64,000 nt of DNA from NCBI RefSeq assembly GCF_900104725.1, contig NZ_LT629758.1, positions 4,540,501 to 4,604,500 of the forward strand, in the 5' to 3' direction. The DNA comes from Actinoplanes derwentensis (lineage in GTDB: Bacteria > Actinomycetota > Actinomycetes > Mycobacteriales > Micromonosporaceae). Below are positions 16,481 to 25,467 of this stretch, one piece after another. The first letter of the stretch is position 1; each line of letters starts with the position of its first letter. The notes beneath the pieces were generated by a model that had not been told where the DNA came from, did not search any database, and saw nothing but the letters and a program-made list of their open reading frames with translations. A program made the translations under genes and the position numbers.

Positions 16481-17533
16481 ATGCGTGAGATCGTTGACGG
16501 GCTGCTGGCCTGGCGGGCCGCCGGCGTCTCTTTTGCCGTGGCGACAGTGGTGCACACCTGGCGATCGGCACCCCGGCAGCCGGGCGCGGCGATGGCCGTC
16601 AGCGAGCACGGCGAGGTGCTGGGCAGCGTCTCCGGAGGCTGTGTGGAAGGCGCCGTCTACGCGGCCGCTCAGGAAGTGCTGGAAACCGGCAAATCCCAGA
16701 CGCATACGTACGGCGTCAGCGACGGTGACGCCCTGGAAGTCGGCCTGACCTGCGGCGGCACCATCGAGATCATGATCCAGCCGGCACCGGCACTGCTCGG
16801 CCTGGACGCCCTGCTGTCGGACATCTCCGCCGGCCGCCCGGTCGCCACCGTCTCCCTCCCCGACGCCCAGCTCGTCGTCCGGCCGGACCGGATCGACGGC
16901 ACCCTCGGCGACCCGGAACTCGACCGGATCGCCGGCGCCCAGGCCCGCGGCCTGCTCGCCCACGGCCGCAGCGCCATCGTCACCGCCTGCGAGCGCGAGG
17001 TGTTCGTCCAGTCCTGGGCCGCCCCGGCCCGCATGATCGTCTTCGGCGCGATCGACTTCGCCGCCGCCGTCGCCCGGATCGGCAAATTCCTCGGCTACCA
17101 GGTCACCGTCTGCGACGCCCGCGGCGTCTTCGCCACCCCCGCCCGCTTCCCGGAAGCCGACGAGGTCGTGGTCCAGTGGCCACACCGCTACCTCGAATCC
17201 ACCGACGTCGACGAACGCACCGTCCTGTGCGTGCTCACCCACGACCCGAAGTTCGACATCCCGCTGCTGCAGGTCGCCCTGCGGACCCCGGCCCGTTACA
17301 TCGGCGCGATGGGCAGCCGCCGCACCTGCGACGACCGCCTCACCCGCCTGCGCGAAGCCGGCGTCCCCGAAGAGGCCCTGGCCCGGCTGCGCGCCCCGAT
17401 CGGCCTCGACCTGGGCGCCCGCACCCCCGAGGAGACCGCGGTAGCCATCGCCGCCGAGATCGTCGCCCTCTCCTGGGGCGGCTCCGGCACCCCCCTCACC
17501 GCCCTGACCGCCCCCATCCACGGCGGGTCATGA
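16481..17533 (+). CDS. XdhC/CoxI family protein
   Basis: A 350-aa protein with both family domains. The N-terminal XdhC_CoxI region carries APRQPGAAMAV and SVSGGCVEGAVY; the C-terminal Rossmann region carries MIVFGAIDFAAAVARIG, YIGAMGSRRT and LDLGARTPEETAVAIAAEI. It is a full-length molybdenum-cofactor insertion or sulphuration factor. It is divergent from coxM and probably shares regulation with it. With the XdhC-YHS gene it makes two XdhC proteins in one locus. Confidence 0.9.
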   Translation: MREIVDGLLAWRAAGVSFAVATVVHTWRSAPRQPGAAMAVSEHGEVLGSVSGGCVEGAVYAAAQEVLETGKSQTHTYGVSDGDALEVGLTCGGTIEIMIQPAPALLGLDALLSDISAGRPVATVSLPDAQLVVRPDRIDGTLGDPELDRIAGAQARGLLAHGRSAIVTACEREVFVQSWAAPARMIVFGAIDFAAAVARIGKFLGYQVTVCDARGVFATPARFPEADEVVVQWPHRYLESTDVDERTVLCVLTHDPKFDIPLLQVALRTPARYIGAMGSRRTCDDRLTRLREAGVPEEALARLRAPIGLDLGARTPEETAVAIAAEIVALSWGGSGTPLTALTAPIHGGS

Positions 17534-17573
17534 TCAAGACCTCTGCTGACGTACGACAGCAGAGGTCTTGATC
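17532..17573. terminator. Strong bidirectional terminator
   Basis: GATCAAGACCTCTGCTG (17532-17548) and CAGCAGAGGTCTTGATC (17557-17573) form a perfect 17-bp stem with an 8-nt loop. The stem overlaps the xdhC stop codon and separates it from the convergent phosphotransferase gene. Confidence 0.85.
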
Positions 17574-17584
17574 GTCGGAACGTC

Positions 17585-18484
17585 TCAGTCGCCGAGCAGG
17601 ATCTCGCCGATCACCCGTCCGCCGTCGGCCGCCACCGCGTGCTCGCCGTTGTCCAAGGCGCCCACCAGCACCAGCATCGCCTTCCACAGCGCCCAGCCAC
17701 GGGCCCGCGCCCACATCCCGTCGTCCTGGGCCACGGCCGCCCGGAACGCCCGCCGGCTCTCCCCCGCGAAGAACGTCCAGGCGATCACCAGATCACAGGC
17801 CGGATCCCCGACCCCCGACGTCCCGAAGTCGATCACCGCGGCCAGCCGCCCGTCCACCACCAGCAGGTTCCCCACCGCGATGTCGCCGTGGAACCACACC
17901 GGATCGGCGTCCCACCCGGCTTCGAGCGCCGCCGCCCACACCTCAGCGGCCCGCCCGGTGTCGATCCGCCCGCTCAGCGCCTCCAGACAGCGCCGCGTCT
18001 CCGCGTCGTAGGAGGCCGGCGGGCAACCCCGGAACCAACTGTGCCGACCCGCCGTCGGCCCGCCCACCGCGTCACAGGCCTGCAGCGCCCGGATGAACCC
18101 GGCGACCTCGACGGCGAAAGCGGAGACGTCGGCGATCTCGGCACGGTCGGCGGTCACCCCGGGCAGCCAACCCCGGACCGACCATGGGTACGGGTACCCC
18201 TCCGCCGGTGCGCCACGGCCCAGAACCGGCGGCACCGCCACCGGTAGATGCGGCGCGAGCCGGGGAATCCAGATGGTCTCCTTGTCCACCGCGGCGACAT
18301 AACCCTCCGCGGTGGGCAGCCGAACCGTCATCCGGTCCCCGAGCCGATAGGTCCGGTTGTCCCAGCCGTCGACCTCGACCGGCTCGACCGCCAGATCGGC
18401 CCACTGCGGAAACTGCCCCTCCACCAGCCGCTTGACCAGCCCCGCGTCGATCCCGGCCCGGCCATCCACAGAAGTCCCCGTCAT
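17585..18484 (-). CDS. Aminoglycoside phosphotransferase (APH) family protein
   Basis: A 299-aa protein using ATG 18484 behind AAGGG (an ATG at 18517 is possible). It has the APH fold: WDNRTYRLGDRMTVRLPT near the N terminus, the catalytic loop WFHGDIAVGNLLV, and IDFGTSGVGDPACDL as metal loop. These kinases phosphorylate antibiotics or small metabolites. Actinobacteria carry many uncharacterised members, so antibiotic resistance is possible but not shown. Confidence 0.85.
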   Translation of the reverse strand: MTGTSVDGRAGIDAGLVKRLVEGQFPQWADLAVEPVEVDGWDNRTYRLGDRMTVRLPTAEGYVAAVDKETIWIPRLAPHLPVAVPPVLGRGAPAEGYPYPWSVRGWLPGVTADRAEIADVSAFAVEVAGFIRALQACDAVGGPTAGRHSWFRGCPPASYDAETRRCLEALSGRIDTGRAAEVWAAALEAGWDADPVWFHGDIAVGNLLVVDGRLAAVIDFGTSGVGDPACDLVIAWTFFAGESRRAFRAAVAQDDGMWARARGWALWKAMLVLVGALDNGEHAVAADGGRVIGEILLGD

Positions 18485-18520
18485 AGTCGCCCTTTTCCCA
18501 GCGCCTCTCCCCGGCAATCC

Positions 18521-18655
18521 TCAGAGCCGGCCGGCCAGCGCCTCGACGGCCGCCAGCAGTTCGGGACCGTCGAGGAACACCCGGTCGTCGTGGCCCGCGC
18601 CGTGCACCACCACGACCTGTGCCGGGTTCGCGGCCGCGGGCGAGACAGTGGTCAC
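18521..18655 (-). pseudogene. Hydrolase-like C-terminal remnant in frame after the SARP stop
   Basis: A 44-codon frame (GTG 18655 to TGA 18521) reads VVVVHGAGHDDRVF then LLAAVEALAGRL, which looks like the last strand, catalytic His and final helix of an alpha/beta hydrolase. It lies in the same reading frame as the SARP gene and is separated from it by that gene's TAG and five codons. No full hydrolase precedes it. Most likely a gene remnant; a C-terminal extension lost by a stop mutation, or a readthrough product, are alternatives. Confidence 0.45.
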
Positions 18656-18670
18656 ACCCGCTAAAGCGTC

Positions 18671-21601
18671 CTAGGACAAAGAGTCCAGCTTCTCGCGGAC
18701 CTCGGCGGCCTCGGCGTGTCCCCGGTCGTCGAAGATCCACAGGGCCTGCTGCCAGGACTCCCGGGCCGCCGGGAGGTCGCCCGCCGCGCGGTGCGTGTCG
18801 CCGATCTGGTTCAGGACCAGCGCCTCGTGGTAACGGTCCAGAACCTCGACATAGAACGCGAGAGCCTCCCGGTACGCGGCCAGAGCCGGCTGATGCTCCC
18901 CGAGGCGGTGGTGGACGGACCCCAGGGTGTCCCAGGTGTCCGCCATGCCCAGCCGATTGCCGACCTCCCGGTGCAGTGCCAGCGCCTGCCGGCACTGCAC
19001 CAGCGCCGACTGGTGCTCCCCCAGTTGGATCAGGTACCAGCCGACCGTGTTGAGCCCGTCAGCCTCGCCCCTGGTGTTCCCCACCGCGCGGGACAGCGCC
19101 AGCGCCTGCCGGGCGTGGTGCAGTGCCGTACTGAAGTCCTGGCGGCGGCCGGCCACCCAGCCCAGGCTCAGATGCGCGGACGCCGCCTCGGACAGGTCAC
19201 CGCTCTGCTCGTACCGGGCGAGGACCCGCTGGAAGCAGGGTGTCGCCTTCTCGAAGTCACCCAACCGGGCGTAGGCGCCGCCGAGACCCCGGTCCGCGAT
19301 CGTCTCGCGATAGACGTCGCCGAGCCGGTGGGCCGCCTCCAGCGCAACCCGCTGGGTGGCCATCCAGTCCTGCCAGTGCCCGCCGCGCTGCAGGTACTCG
19401 GCCAGCCCCCAGGCCAGCCACCACGCGCCGTCGTCCAGGCCGGCGTCCGCCGCCGTCAACTGGACCGCGAGCAGGTTCTGCCGTTCCACCGTGAGCCAGA
19501 CCGCCGCGGCGTCGGTGCTCTCGAAGGCGGCCGGCTCGACCGGCGGGCGCCCCAGCCGGTCGGTCATCCGGTGCGGGTCGAGGATCTGCCCGGCGCCGAT
19601 CGCCCCGGCCACGTAGTAGCCGGCCATCCGGCGGATCGCGGCCTCCCGGTCGGCCGCGGTGTCCACCTCGGCGGCCGTCTCCAGCGCGTAGACCCGCAAC
19701 AGGTCGTGCATGGTGTACCGGCCGTCCGACTCCTCCTCGATCAGGCTGCCCCGCACGAGTTCGCCGAGCGGCTCGCGCACCTGCTCGACCGGGCGGCCGG
19801 CCATGCTCGCCGCGGCACCGGCCCCGAGGTCCGTGCCGGGGTGGCTCCCGAGCAGACGGAACAGCCGGGCCGCCGCCGGGCTCAACACCCGGTAGGACCA
19901 GGAGAAGATTCCGCGTACGTCGATCGCCGCCTCGTCACCACCCAGCACGTCCAGCCGCGCCCGCTCCGCACGCAGGTTCACCACGAACCAGGACAACGGA
20001 AGCTCCGCCTGGACCGCTCGGGCCGCCACGATCGCCAGCGCCAGCGGCAGATGCCCGCACAGCCGCCCGATCTCCGCCACCGCGTCCGGCTCGGCCGCCG
20101 CCCGATCCACCCCGATCCGGCGACTGAGCAGCGCGTACGCCTCCTCCGGATGAAGCACCGACAGACTCACCGAGGTGCCGCCGTCCACTACGATCAGGCC
20201 GGTCAGCCGGTTCCGGCTGGTCACCACGGCGGCCGAACCGGCGCTGCCCGGCAGCAGTGGCCGCACGTGCTCGGCGTCGCGGGCGTTGTCCAGCACCACC
20301 AGGACCCGGCGGGCGGCCAGCAGACTGCGATAGAGGTTGACCTGCCCGTCCAGACCCGGCGGGATCTTCTGCGGCTCGACGCCGAGCGACTCCAGGAACG
20401 TCCGGATCGCCCGGTCGGCCGGCACCACCGCCCCGGCGGGGTCGAAGCCCCGGAGGTTCACGAACAGCTGGCCGTCCGGGAAACGGTCACGGACCGCGTG
20501 CGCCCAGTGCACGGCGAGCGTGGTCTTCCCGGTGCCCGGGCCGCCGGAGATCGCCGCGATCGCGGGCGCGGAGTCGGTCAGCAGCCGGTTCAAGCTCTGC
20601 AGGGCCGGGTCCCGACCGGCGAGGAACGCCGTCGCCGAGGGCAGTTCGGCGGGTATCACGCCGGTGGTCTTCCGCACCGCCGCTCCGGGCAGTTCCTGCC
20701 GGAGAACCCCGAGGTGGGCCTCGGTCAACTGGGGTCCCGGTTCCACCCCGAGTTCCTGGACGATCCGGTCCCGGACAGCCGCGAAATGCCGCAGCGCCTC
20801 GGCCTGGCGCCCGGAACCGGCCAGCGCCAGCACCAGCCGGGCGTGCAGCCCCTCGTGCAGCGGTTCCTCCTGACTCAGTGGGCCGAGCCAGCGGATCGCC
20901 GCGTCGTATCGCCGCGTGGCGATCGCCTGATCAGCGAAGGCCAGCGTCGCCACGATCCGCAGGTTGGCGGCCGCCACCGCGGCCGGATGGAGCCGGATCG
21001 CCGGATCGATCGGCCCGCGCCAGCACTGCAGCGCCCGCTCGTAGTCCTCCGCACCGTGCTCCGCCCGCGTCATCAGGTCACCGAAACGCGCCAGGTCGAT
21101 GCGGTCGCGGTCCAGCGCCAGCCGGTAGCCGTCCGGTCCGGTGACGACCACGGACGGGCCCAGGATCTTGCGGAGCGCGCCGACGTACCCGTGGATCAGG
21201 TTCACGTGGGTGGCCGGCGGCCGGCCGTCCCACAGCACGTCGACGAGGTCCGCGGTCCGCACCGGCTGCCCCGGATGCAATCCGAGCAGCCCCAGCAGCC
21301 GGCGTTGCATCGCCGACCCGATCGGCACCTCACGGTCACAGTCGTGAACGGTCAACGGCCCGAGCACCGCGACCCGAATCCCGGCCGCCGCCGTGCCGCC
21401 GCCCCCGAGGTCGTCCAGACCGACCGCCGCGGCCAGTTGCCGCAGGGTCTGCTGCCGGGGCACCCCACCGGCGCCTCGCTCCAGGTTCCGCACCGAGCGC
21501 ACACTGACACCCGCGCGCAGCGCGAGATCCTCCTGTGTCAGCCCCAGCAGGATACGCCGCTGACGCAGAACGTACCCGCTCGCGTTTCCGGTCTGCGTCA
21601 A
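18671..21601 (-). CDS. AfsR/SARP-type regulator: HTH, BTAD, NB-ARC, TPR
   Basis: A 976-aa multidomain protein. An XRE-type helix-turn-helix (aa 9-65, LTQEDLALRAGVSVRSVRNLE) is followed by an OmpR-like DNA-binding domain and a bacterial transcriptional activator domain (aa 75-310). Then come an NB-ARC ATPase with P-loop GGPGTGKTTLA near aa 350 and LVVLDNARD, and TPR repeats from about aa 690 to the end. Such regulators activate secondary-metabolism or developmental genes. The extra N-terminal XRE domain gives two DNA-binding modules. No biosynthetic cluster adjoins it. Confidence 0.92.
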   Translation of the reverse strand: MTQTGNASGYVLRQRRILLGLTQEDLALRAGVSVRSVRNLERGAGGVPRQQTLRQLAAAVGLDDLGGGGTAAAGIRVAVLGPLTVHDCDREVPIGSAMQRRLLGLLGLHPGQPVRTADLVDVLWDGRPPATHVNLIHGYVGALRKILGPSVVVTGPDGYRLALDRDRIDLARFGDLMTRAEHGAEDYERALQCWRGPIDPAIRLHPAAVAAANLRIVATLAFADQAIATRRYDAAIRWLGPLSQEEPLHEGLHARLVLALAGSGRQAEALRHFAAVRDRIVQELGVEPGPQLTEAHLGVLRQELPGAAVRKTTGVIPAELPSATAFLAGRDPALQSLNRLLTDSAPAIAAISGGPGTGKTTLAVHWAHAVRDRFPDGQLFVNLRGFDPAGAVVPADRAIRTFLESLGVEPQKIPPGLDGQVNLYRSLLAARRVLVVLDNARDAEHVRPLLPGSAGSAAVVTSRNRLTGLIVVDGGTSVSLSVLHPEEAYALLSRRIGVDRAAAEPDAVAEIGRLCGHLPLALAIVAARAVQAELPLSWFVVNLRAERARLDVLGGDEAAIDVRGIFSWSYRVLSPAAARLFRLLGSHPGTDLGAGAAASMAGRPVEQVREPLGELVRGSLIEEESDGRYTMHDLLRVYALETAAEVDTAADREAAIRRMAGYYVAGAIGAGQILDPHRMTDRLGRPPVEPAAFESTDAAAVWLTVERQNLLAVQLTAADAGLDDGAWWLAWGLAEYLQRGGHWQDWMATQRVALEAAHRLGDVYRETIADRGLGGAYARLGDFEKATPCFQRVLARYEQSGDLSEAASAHLSLGWVAGRRQDFSTALHHARQALALSRAVGNTRGEADGLNTVGWYLIQLGEHQSALVQCRQALALHREVGNRLGMADTWDTLGSVHHRLGEHQPALAAYREALAFYVEVLDRYHEALVLNQIGDTHRAAGDLPAARESWQQALWIFDDRGHAEAAEVREKLDSLS

Positions 21602-21803
21602 GGTGTTTCCCCGTCCGATCGTCCCCGGCGTACCCCCAGATGCCGCCGAAGGCCCAGATTCTGCCGGTTCCGTTGCCGCCCACGCCAGGCGAGCGGCATT
21701 TCCCCAGTTCAGCGCGATTTCGACGGGCAGCCTCGGCTACAGCCGAAGTCAAGGTCCGCACCGGTCCCCGGCCGCTACCGTGTCTCTATCGCTGGTGGTC
21801 GGT

Positions 21804-21837
21804 GACGCGGGGGCTCACCGGCCACAGCGACCCCCGT
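21804..21837 (-). terminator. Candidate terminator after the alpha/beta hydrolase
   Basis: GACGCGGGGGCT pairs imperfectly with AGCGACCCCCGTC in the 235-bp stretch downstream of the hydrolase stop and upstream of the SARP gene. The stem has bulges, so support is moderate. The rest of this gap shows no other structure. Confidence 0.4.
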
Positions 21838-22592
21838 CATCCGGAGGTCGTCGCCCACCAGGTGAGGACGCGGTCCACCACCGGGGCGGGCCGGCGGGCC
21901 CAGCCGATGTGGTCGTTGCTGGCGCCGGGCGGGACGTCAGCGGTCCGGTAGTGCCAGCGGGTCACCGCTTCCGGGGTGAACAGGCCGGTGAAGGTCTCCA
22001 CCGCGCGGGCGGGGGCCAGCCGGTCGCCTTCCAGGAGCACCACCAGGGCGGGACTCCCGACCGGGACGGGCGCCGGGAACGGGGTGCGGCCGGTCAGGGC
22101 CATCCGGGCCCACTCGCGCATCAGGGTCCGGGCCCCGGGACCACCGAAGGCGGGTTTCGGCAGGTGGCCGAAGAGCGCGGTCAGGACCGGGACGATGACG
22201 CCGGCCTGCACCACCAGCGGCAGGCCGCGCAGTGGGAAGTCGCGGTGCCACGGCAGTGACGTGCCGACGGTGACCATGCCGTCGGCGGGGGTGTGCTGGA
22301 GCTGGTGGCCGACTGCCAGCTGGCCGCCGAGGCTGTGGCCGAGCAGGATCACCGGGCGGCCGGGGTGTTCGGCGCGGGCTTCGGCCACGGCTTTCGCCAT
22401 GTCCTCGATCTCGTCACCGTACGACCAGTCGTGCGCCCGGGACGCGGGCGGGGAGTCCGGTTCGAAGCCGCGCCGGGGCAGTGCGCGGGCCGTCCAGCCG
22501 CGGGCGGTGAACTCGTCGACGAGCAGCCGGTAGTACCGGGATCCGATGCCCATGGCGGGTGACACGAGAACGATCGGAGCGGGCTGCGTCAT
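21837..22592 (-). CDS. Alpha/beta hydrolase (serine aminopeptidase-like)
   Basis: A 251-aa protein with nucleophile elbow GHSLGG (about aa 86), an N-terminal SPAMGIGSRYYR oxyanion region, an acid in LLEGDRLAP and a late His in SNDHIGW. It resembles actinobacterial lysophospholipase or serine-aminopeptidase-like hydrolases. The substrate is unknown. The gene ends 235 bp before the SARP start, and csoR ends just upstream of it on the same strand. Confidence 0.85.
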   Translation of the reverse strand: MTQPAPIVLVSPAMGIGSRYYRLLVDEFTARGWTARALPRRGFEPDSPPASRAHDWSYGDEIEDMAKAVAEARAEHPGRPVILLGHSLGGQLAVGHQLQHTPADGMVTVGTSLPWHRDFPLRGLPLVVQAGVIVPVLTALFGHLPKPAFGGPGARTLMREWARMALTGRTPFPAPVPVGSPALVVLLEGDRLAPARAVETFTGLFTPEAVTRWHYRTADVPPGASNDHIGWARRPAPVVDRVLTWWATTSG

Positions 22593-22615
22593 GCGGGTCA
22601 GGTTACCGACCGGTA

Positions 22616-22912
22616 TCAGCCGCGCTTCATCAGGCGGCCGACGGCGGCCATCAGCTCGGAGGCCATCTCGTCGGCCCGGCCCTCCTGAGCGCCCTCGTGC
22701 ATGCAGTGGCGGGCGTGCCCGTCCATCAGTCCGAGTGCCACCTTGTCGAGGGCGGCCTGGATGGCGGAGATCTGGGTGAGGATGTCGATGCAGTAGCGGT
22801 CCTCGTCGACCATCCGCTCGATGCCCCGGACCTGGCCCTCGATGCGGCGCAGCCGGGACTGCAGGTTGTCCTTGGTGGCCGTGTAGCCGCGGGTGGGGGC
22901 GGGGTTGCTCAT
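22616..22912 (-). CDS. csoR: CsoR copper-sensing repressor
   Basis: A 98-aa protein from ATG 22912 (a longer frame to 23038 has no support). It is the all-helical CsoR/RcnR family, with RLRRIEGQVRGIERMVDEDRYC. Copper ligands are Cys41, His66 and Cys70 (GHARHC), the C-H-C set of Cu(I) sensors. It should release its operator when Cu(I) binds. It is divergent from copZ-copA across a clear CsoR-type palindrome. Confidence 0.93.
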   Translation of the reverse strand: MSNPAPTRGYTATKDNLQSRLRRIEGQVRGIERMVDEDRYCIDILTQISAIQAALDKVALGLMDGHARHCMHEGAQEGRADEMASELMAAVGRLMKRG

Positions 22913-22938
22913 GTCGCCAATGCTACAGCCCTGCCGGG

Positions 22939-22955
22939 ATACCCCTACCGGGTAT
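22939..22955. promoter_or_regulatory. CsoR operator
   Basis: ATACCCCTACCGGGTAT is an inverted repeat (ATACCC/GGGTAT) with the G/C-tract architecture of actinobacterial CsoR sites. It lies 27 bp from csoR and 39 bp from copZ, so one site could control both directions. Confidence 0.8.
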
Positions 22956-22993
22956 CTGTATGGTTGAGTGGACACCGAACGAAGGGAACCGCC

Positions 22994-23206
22994 ATGCCGA
23001 CCACCACCTACCCCGTCACCGGGATGACCTGCGGCCACTGCGTCACCGCGGTGACCACCGAGGTCGCCGCGATCCCCGGCGTCACCGACGTCAACGTCGA
23101 CCTGGCCGCCGGCACCGTGACGTTCTCCGCCACCGAGCCGGTCGACCGGGAGACCGTGCGCGCGGCGGTGGACGAGGCCGGTTACGAGCTGGGTGCCGCC
23201 TCGTGA
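22994..23206 (+). CDS. copZ: Copper chaperone CopZ (HMA domain)
   Basis: A 70-aa single heavy-metal-associated domain with the Cu(I) site GMTCGHC near the N terminus. ATG 22994 follows GAAGGG. It should bind cytosolic Cu(I) and hand it to CopA. Its stop overlaps the copA GTG start, so the two are translationally coupled. Confidence 0.93.
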   Translation: MPTTTYPVTGMTCGHCVTAVTTEVAAIPGVTDVNVDLAAGTVTFSATEPVDRETVRAAVDEAGYELGAAS

Positions 23207-25407
23207 CGGGGCGGGCTGCCCCCGCTGCCACGCTGATCGAGCTGGAGATCGGCGGGATGACCTGCGCCTCCTGCGCCAACCGGATCGAGAAGAAGCTCAA
23301 CCGGATGGACGGGGTCAGCGCCACCGTCAACTACGCGACCGAGAAGGCGACCGCCACGGTCGACGGCGGTGTCACGGCCGCCGACCTGATCGTCACGGTC
23401 GAGAAGACCGGCTACACCGCGAAGGTCCCGGACAAGACCGAAGAAGCCCCGGAGACCGGTGACCCGTTGAAGCAGCGGCTGATCACCGCGATCGTCCTGA
23501 GCGTCCCGGTGATCCTGCTGGCCATGGTTCCGGCCTGGCAGTTCGACTACTGGCAGTGGCTTTCGCTGACGCTGGCCGCGCCGGTCATCGTCTACGGCGG
23601 CTGGCCCTTCCACCGGGCCGCCGCGATCAACCTGCGGCACGGCGCCGCGACCATGGACACCCTGATCTCGCTCGGCACGATCGCCGCGTTCGGCTGGTCG
23701 CTGTGGGCGCTGTTCCTGGGCACCGCGGGCGAGCCGGGGATGACCCACCCGTTCACCCTGGCCGTCAGCCGCACCGACGGCACCGGCGCGATCTACCTGG
23801 AGACGGCCGCCGGGGTGACCATGTTCATCCTGGCCGGGCGCTATTTCGAGGCCCGGTCCAAACGCCGGGCCGGTGACGCCCTGCGGGCGCTGCTGGAGCT
23901 GGGCGCCAAGGACGTCGCCGTCGTCAAGGACGGCACCGAGTCCCGCATCCCGGTCGAGCAACTGACACCGGGGATGCTGTTCGTGGTCCGACCGGGCGAG
24001 AAGATCGCCACCGACGGGGTGGTCGAGGAGGGTTCCTCGGCGGTGGACCGGTCGCTGCTGACCGGCGAGAGCGTCCCGGTCGAGGTCGGCCCCGGCGGCG
24101 ACGTGACCGGCGGGACGGTGAACGCCGGCGGTCGCCTGCTGGTGCGGGCCACCCGGGTCGGTGCCGGCACCCAGCTCGCGCAGATGGCGCGTCTGGTCGA
24201 GCAGGCGCAGACCGGGAAAGCCGAGGTGCAGCGGCTGGCCGACCGGATCTCCGGCGTCTTCGTGCCGATCGTGATCGCTCTCGCGGTGGCGACGCTGGGC
24301 TGGTGGCTCGGCACGGGAGCGGGCGGGACCGCCGCGTTCACCGCCGCCGTCGCCGTACTGATCATCGCCTGCCCGTGCGCCCTGGGCCTGGCCACACCGA
24401 CCGCGTTGCTGGTCGGCACCGGTCGCGGCGCCCAGATCGGCATCCTGATCAAGGGCCCGGAGGCGCTCGAATCGACCCGGCGTGTCGACACGATCCTGCT
24501 GGACAAGACCGGCACCGTGACGACCGGGGTGATGAAGCTGGTCGCGGTCTTCCCCGACGGTGACGACGAGCTGCTGCGACTGACCGCCTCGGTGGAGGCG
24601 GCGTCCGAACACCCGATCGCTCGCGCGATCGCAGCCGAGGTGAGCGATCATCTCCCGGTCGCCGATTTCACCGCCTTCCCCGGCTTCGGCGTACGGGGAA
24701 CCGTGGCCGGCCGTGTCGTCCTGGCCGGCCGGGCGGCTCTGCTGGAACGCGAGGGCCTGCACGTTCCGGACGACATCGCGGCAGCCGTCGCGTCGTCGGA
24801 ACAGGCCGGGAACACCGCGATCGTCGCCGGCTGGGACGGCCGGGCACGCGGGATCCTGTCAGTCGCCGACACGGTCAAGCCCACCAGCGCCGAAGCCGTC
24901 GCCGGGCTGCGCAAGCTGGGCCTGACGCCGGTCCTGCTGACCGGCGACAACGAGACCGTGGCCCGGGCGGTGGCCGCCGAGGTGGGCATCGGCGAGGTGA
25001 TCGCCGGGGTGCTGCCGGACGGCAAGGTCGCCGAGGTCCAGCGTCTGCAGCAGACGGGCAAGGTCGTCGCGATGGTCGGTGACGGGGTCAACGACGCCGC
25101 CGCCCTCGCCCAGTCCGACCTGGGGCTGGCCATGGGCACCGGCGCCGACGTGGCGATCGAGGCCTCCGACCTGACCCTGGTCCGTGGTGACCTGACCGCC
25201 GCCGTGGACGCGATCCGGCTGTCCCGGCGCACTCTGCGGATCATCAAGAGCAACCTGTTCTGGGCGTTCGCCTACAACGTGGCCGCCCTGCCCCTGGCGG
25301 CGGCGGGCCTGCTCAACCCGATGATCGCCGGTGCCGCGATGGCGTTCAGCTCGGTCTTCGTGGTGGCCAACAGTCTGCGGCTGCGCGGGTTCAAGCCGCT
25401 GCACTGA
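23203..25407 (+). CDS. copA: Cu(I)-exporting P1B-type ATPase CopA
   Basis: A 734-aa protein from GTG 23203 (GTGA overlap with copZ). One N-terminal HMA domain (GGMTCASC) is followed by paired membrane helices, an actuator loop with LLTGES, the transport site CPC (IIACPCALGLATPT), phosphorylation motif DKTGTVTTG, the SEHPIARAI histidine loop, GDGVNDAAAL, and final helices with YN and MAFSS. These are all class IB-1 copper exporter marks. It pumps Cu(I) out of the cytoplasm under CsoR control. Confidence 0.96.
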   Translation: MTGRAAPAATLIELEIGGMTCASCANRIEKKLNRMDGVSATVNYATEKATATVDGGVTAADLIVTVEKTGYTAKVPDKTEEAPETGDPLKQRLITAIVLSVPVILLAMVPAWQFDYWQWLSLTLAAPVIVYGGWPFHRAAAINLRHGAATMDTLISLGTIAAFGWSLWALFLGTAGEPGMTHPFTLAVSRTDGTGAIYLETAAGVTMFILAGRYFEARSKRRAGDALRALLELGAKDVAVVKDGTESRIPVEQLTPGMLFVVRPGEKIATDGVVEEGSSAVDRSLLTGESVPVEVGPGGDVTGGTVNAGGRLLVRATRVGAGTQLAQMARLVEQAQTGKAEVQRLADRISGVFVPIVIALAVATLGWWLGTGAGGTAAFTAAVAVLIIACPCALGLATPTALLVGTGRGAQIGILIKGPEALESTRRVDTILLDKTGTVTTGVMKLVAVFPDGDDELLRLTASVEAASEHPIARAIAAEVSDHLPVADFTAFPGFGVRGTVAGRVVLAGRAALLEREGLHVPDDIAAAVASSEQAGNTAIVAGWDGRARGILSVADTVKPTSAEAVAGLRKLGLTPVLLTGDNETVARAVAAEVGIGEVIAGVLPDGKVAEVQRLQQTGKVVAMVGDGVNDAAALAQSDLGLAMGTGADVAIEASDLTLVRGDLTAAVDAIRLSRRTLRIIKSNLFWAFAYNVAALPLAAAGLLNPMIAGAAMAFSSVFVVANSLRLRGFKPLH

Positions 25408-25467
25408 CAGCTGCCGGCCAGCCGGGGTTCAGGTCCCGTTCGGAGACACATCGGATCGTGTCGAAGC

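Noticed and set aside
16412..17521. Antisense frame over xdhC
   Set aside because: Gly/Asp/Ala-rich shadow without recognisable domain.
18716..21805. Open frame of over 1000 codons antisense to the SARP gene
   Set aside because: Composition is low-complexity Arg/Gln/Pro and it is a frame shadow; the SARP domains are clear on the other strand.
23182..24762. Long antisense frame over copA
   Set aside because: No motif, biased composition; copA is complete and certain.
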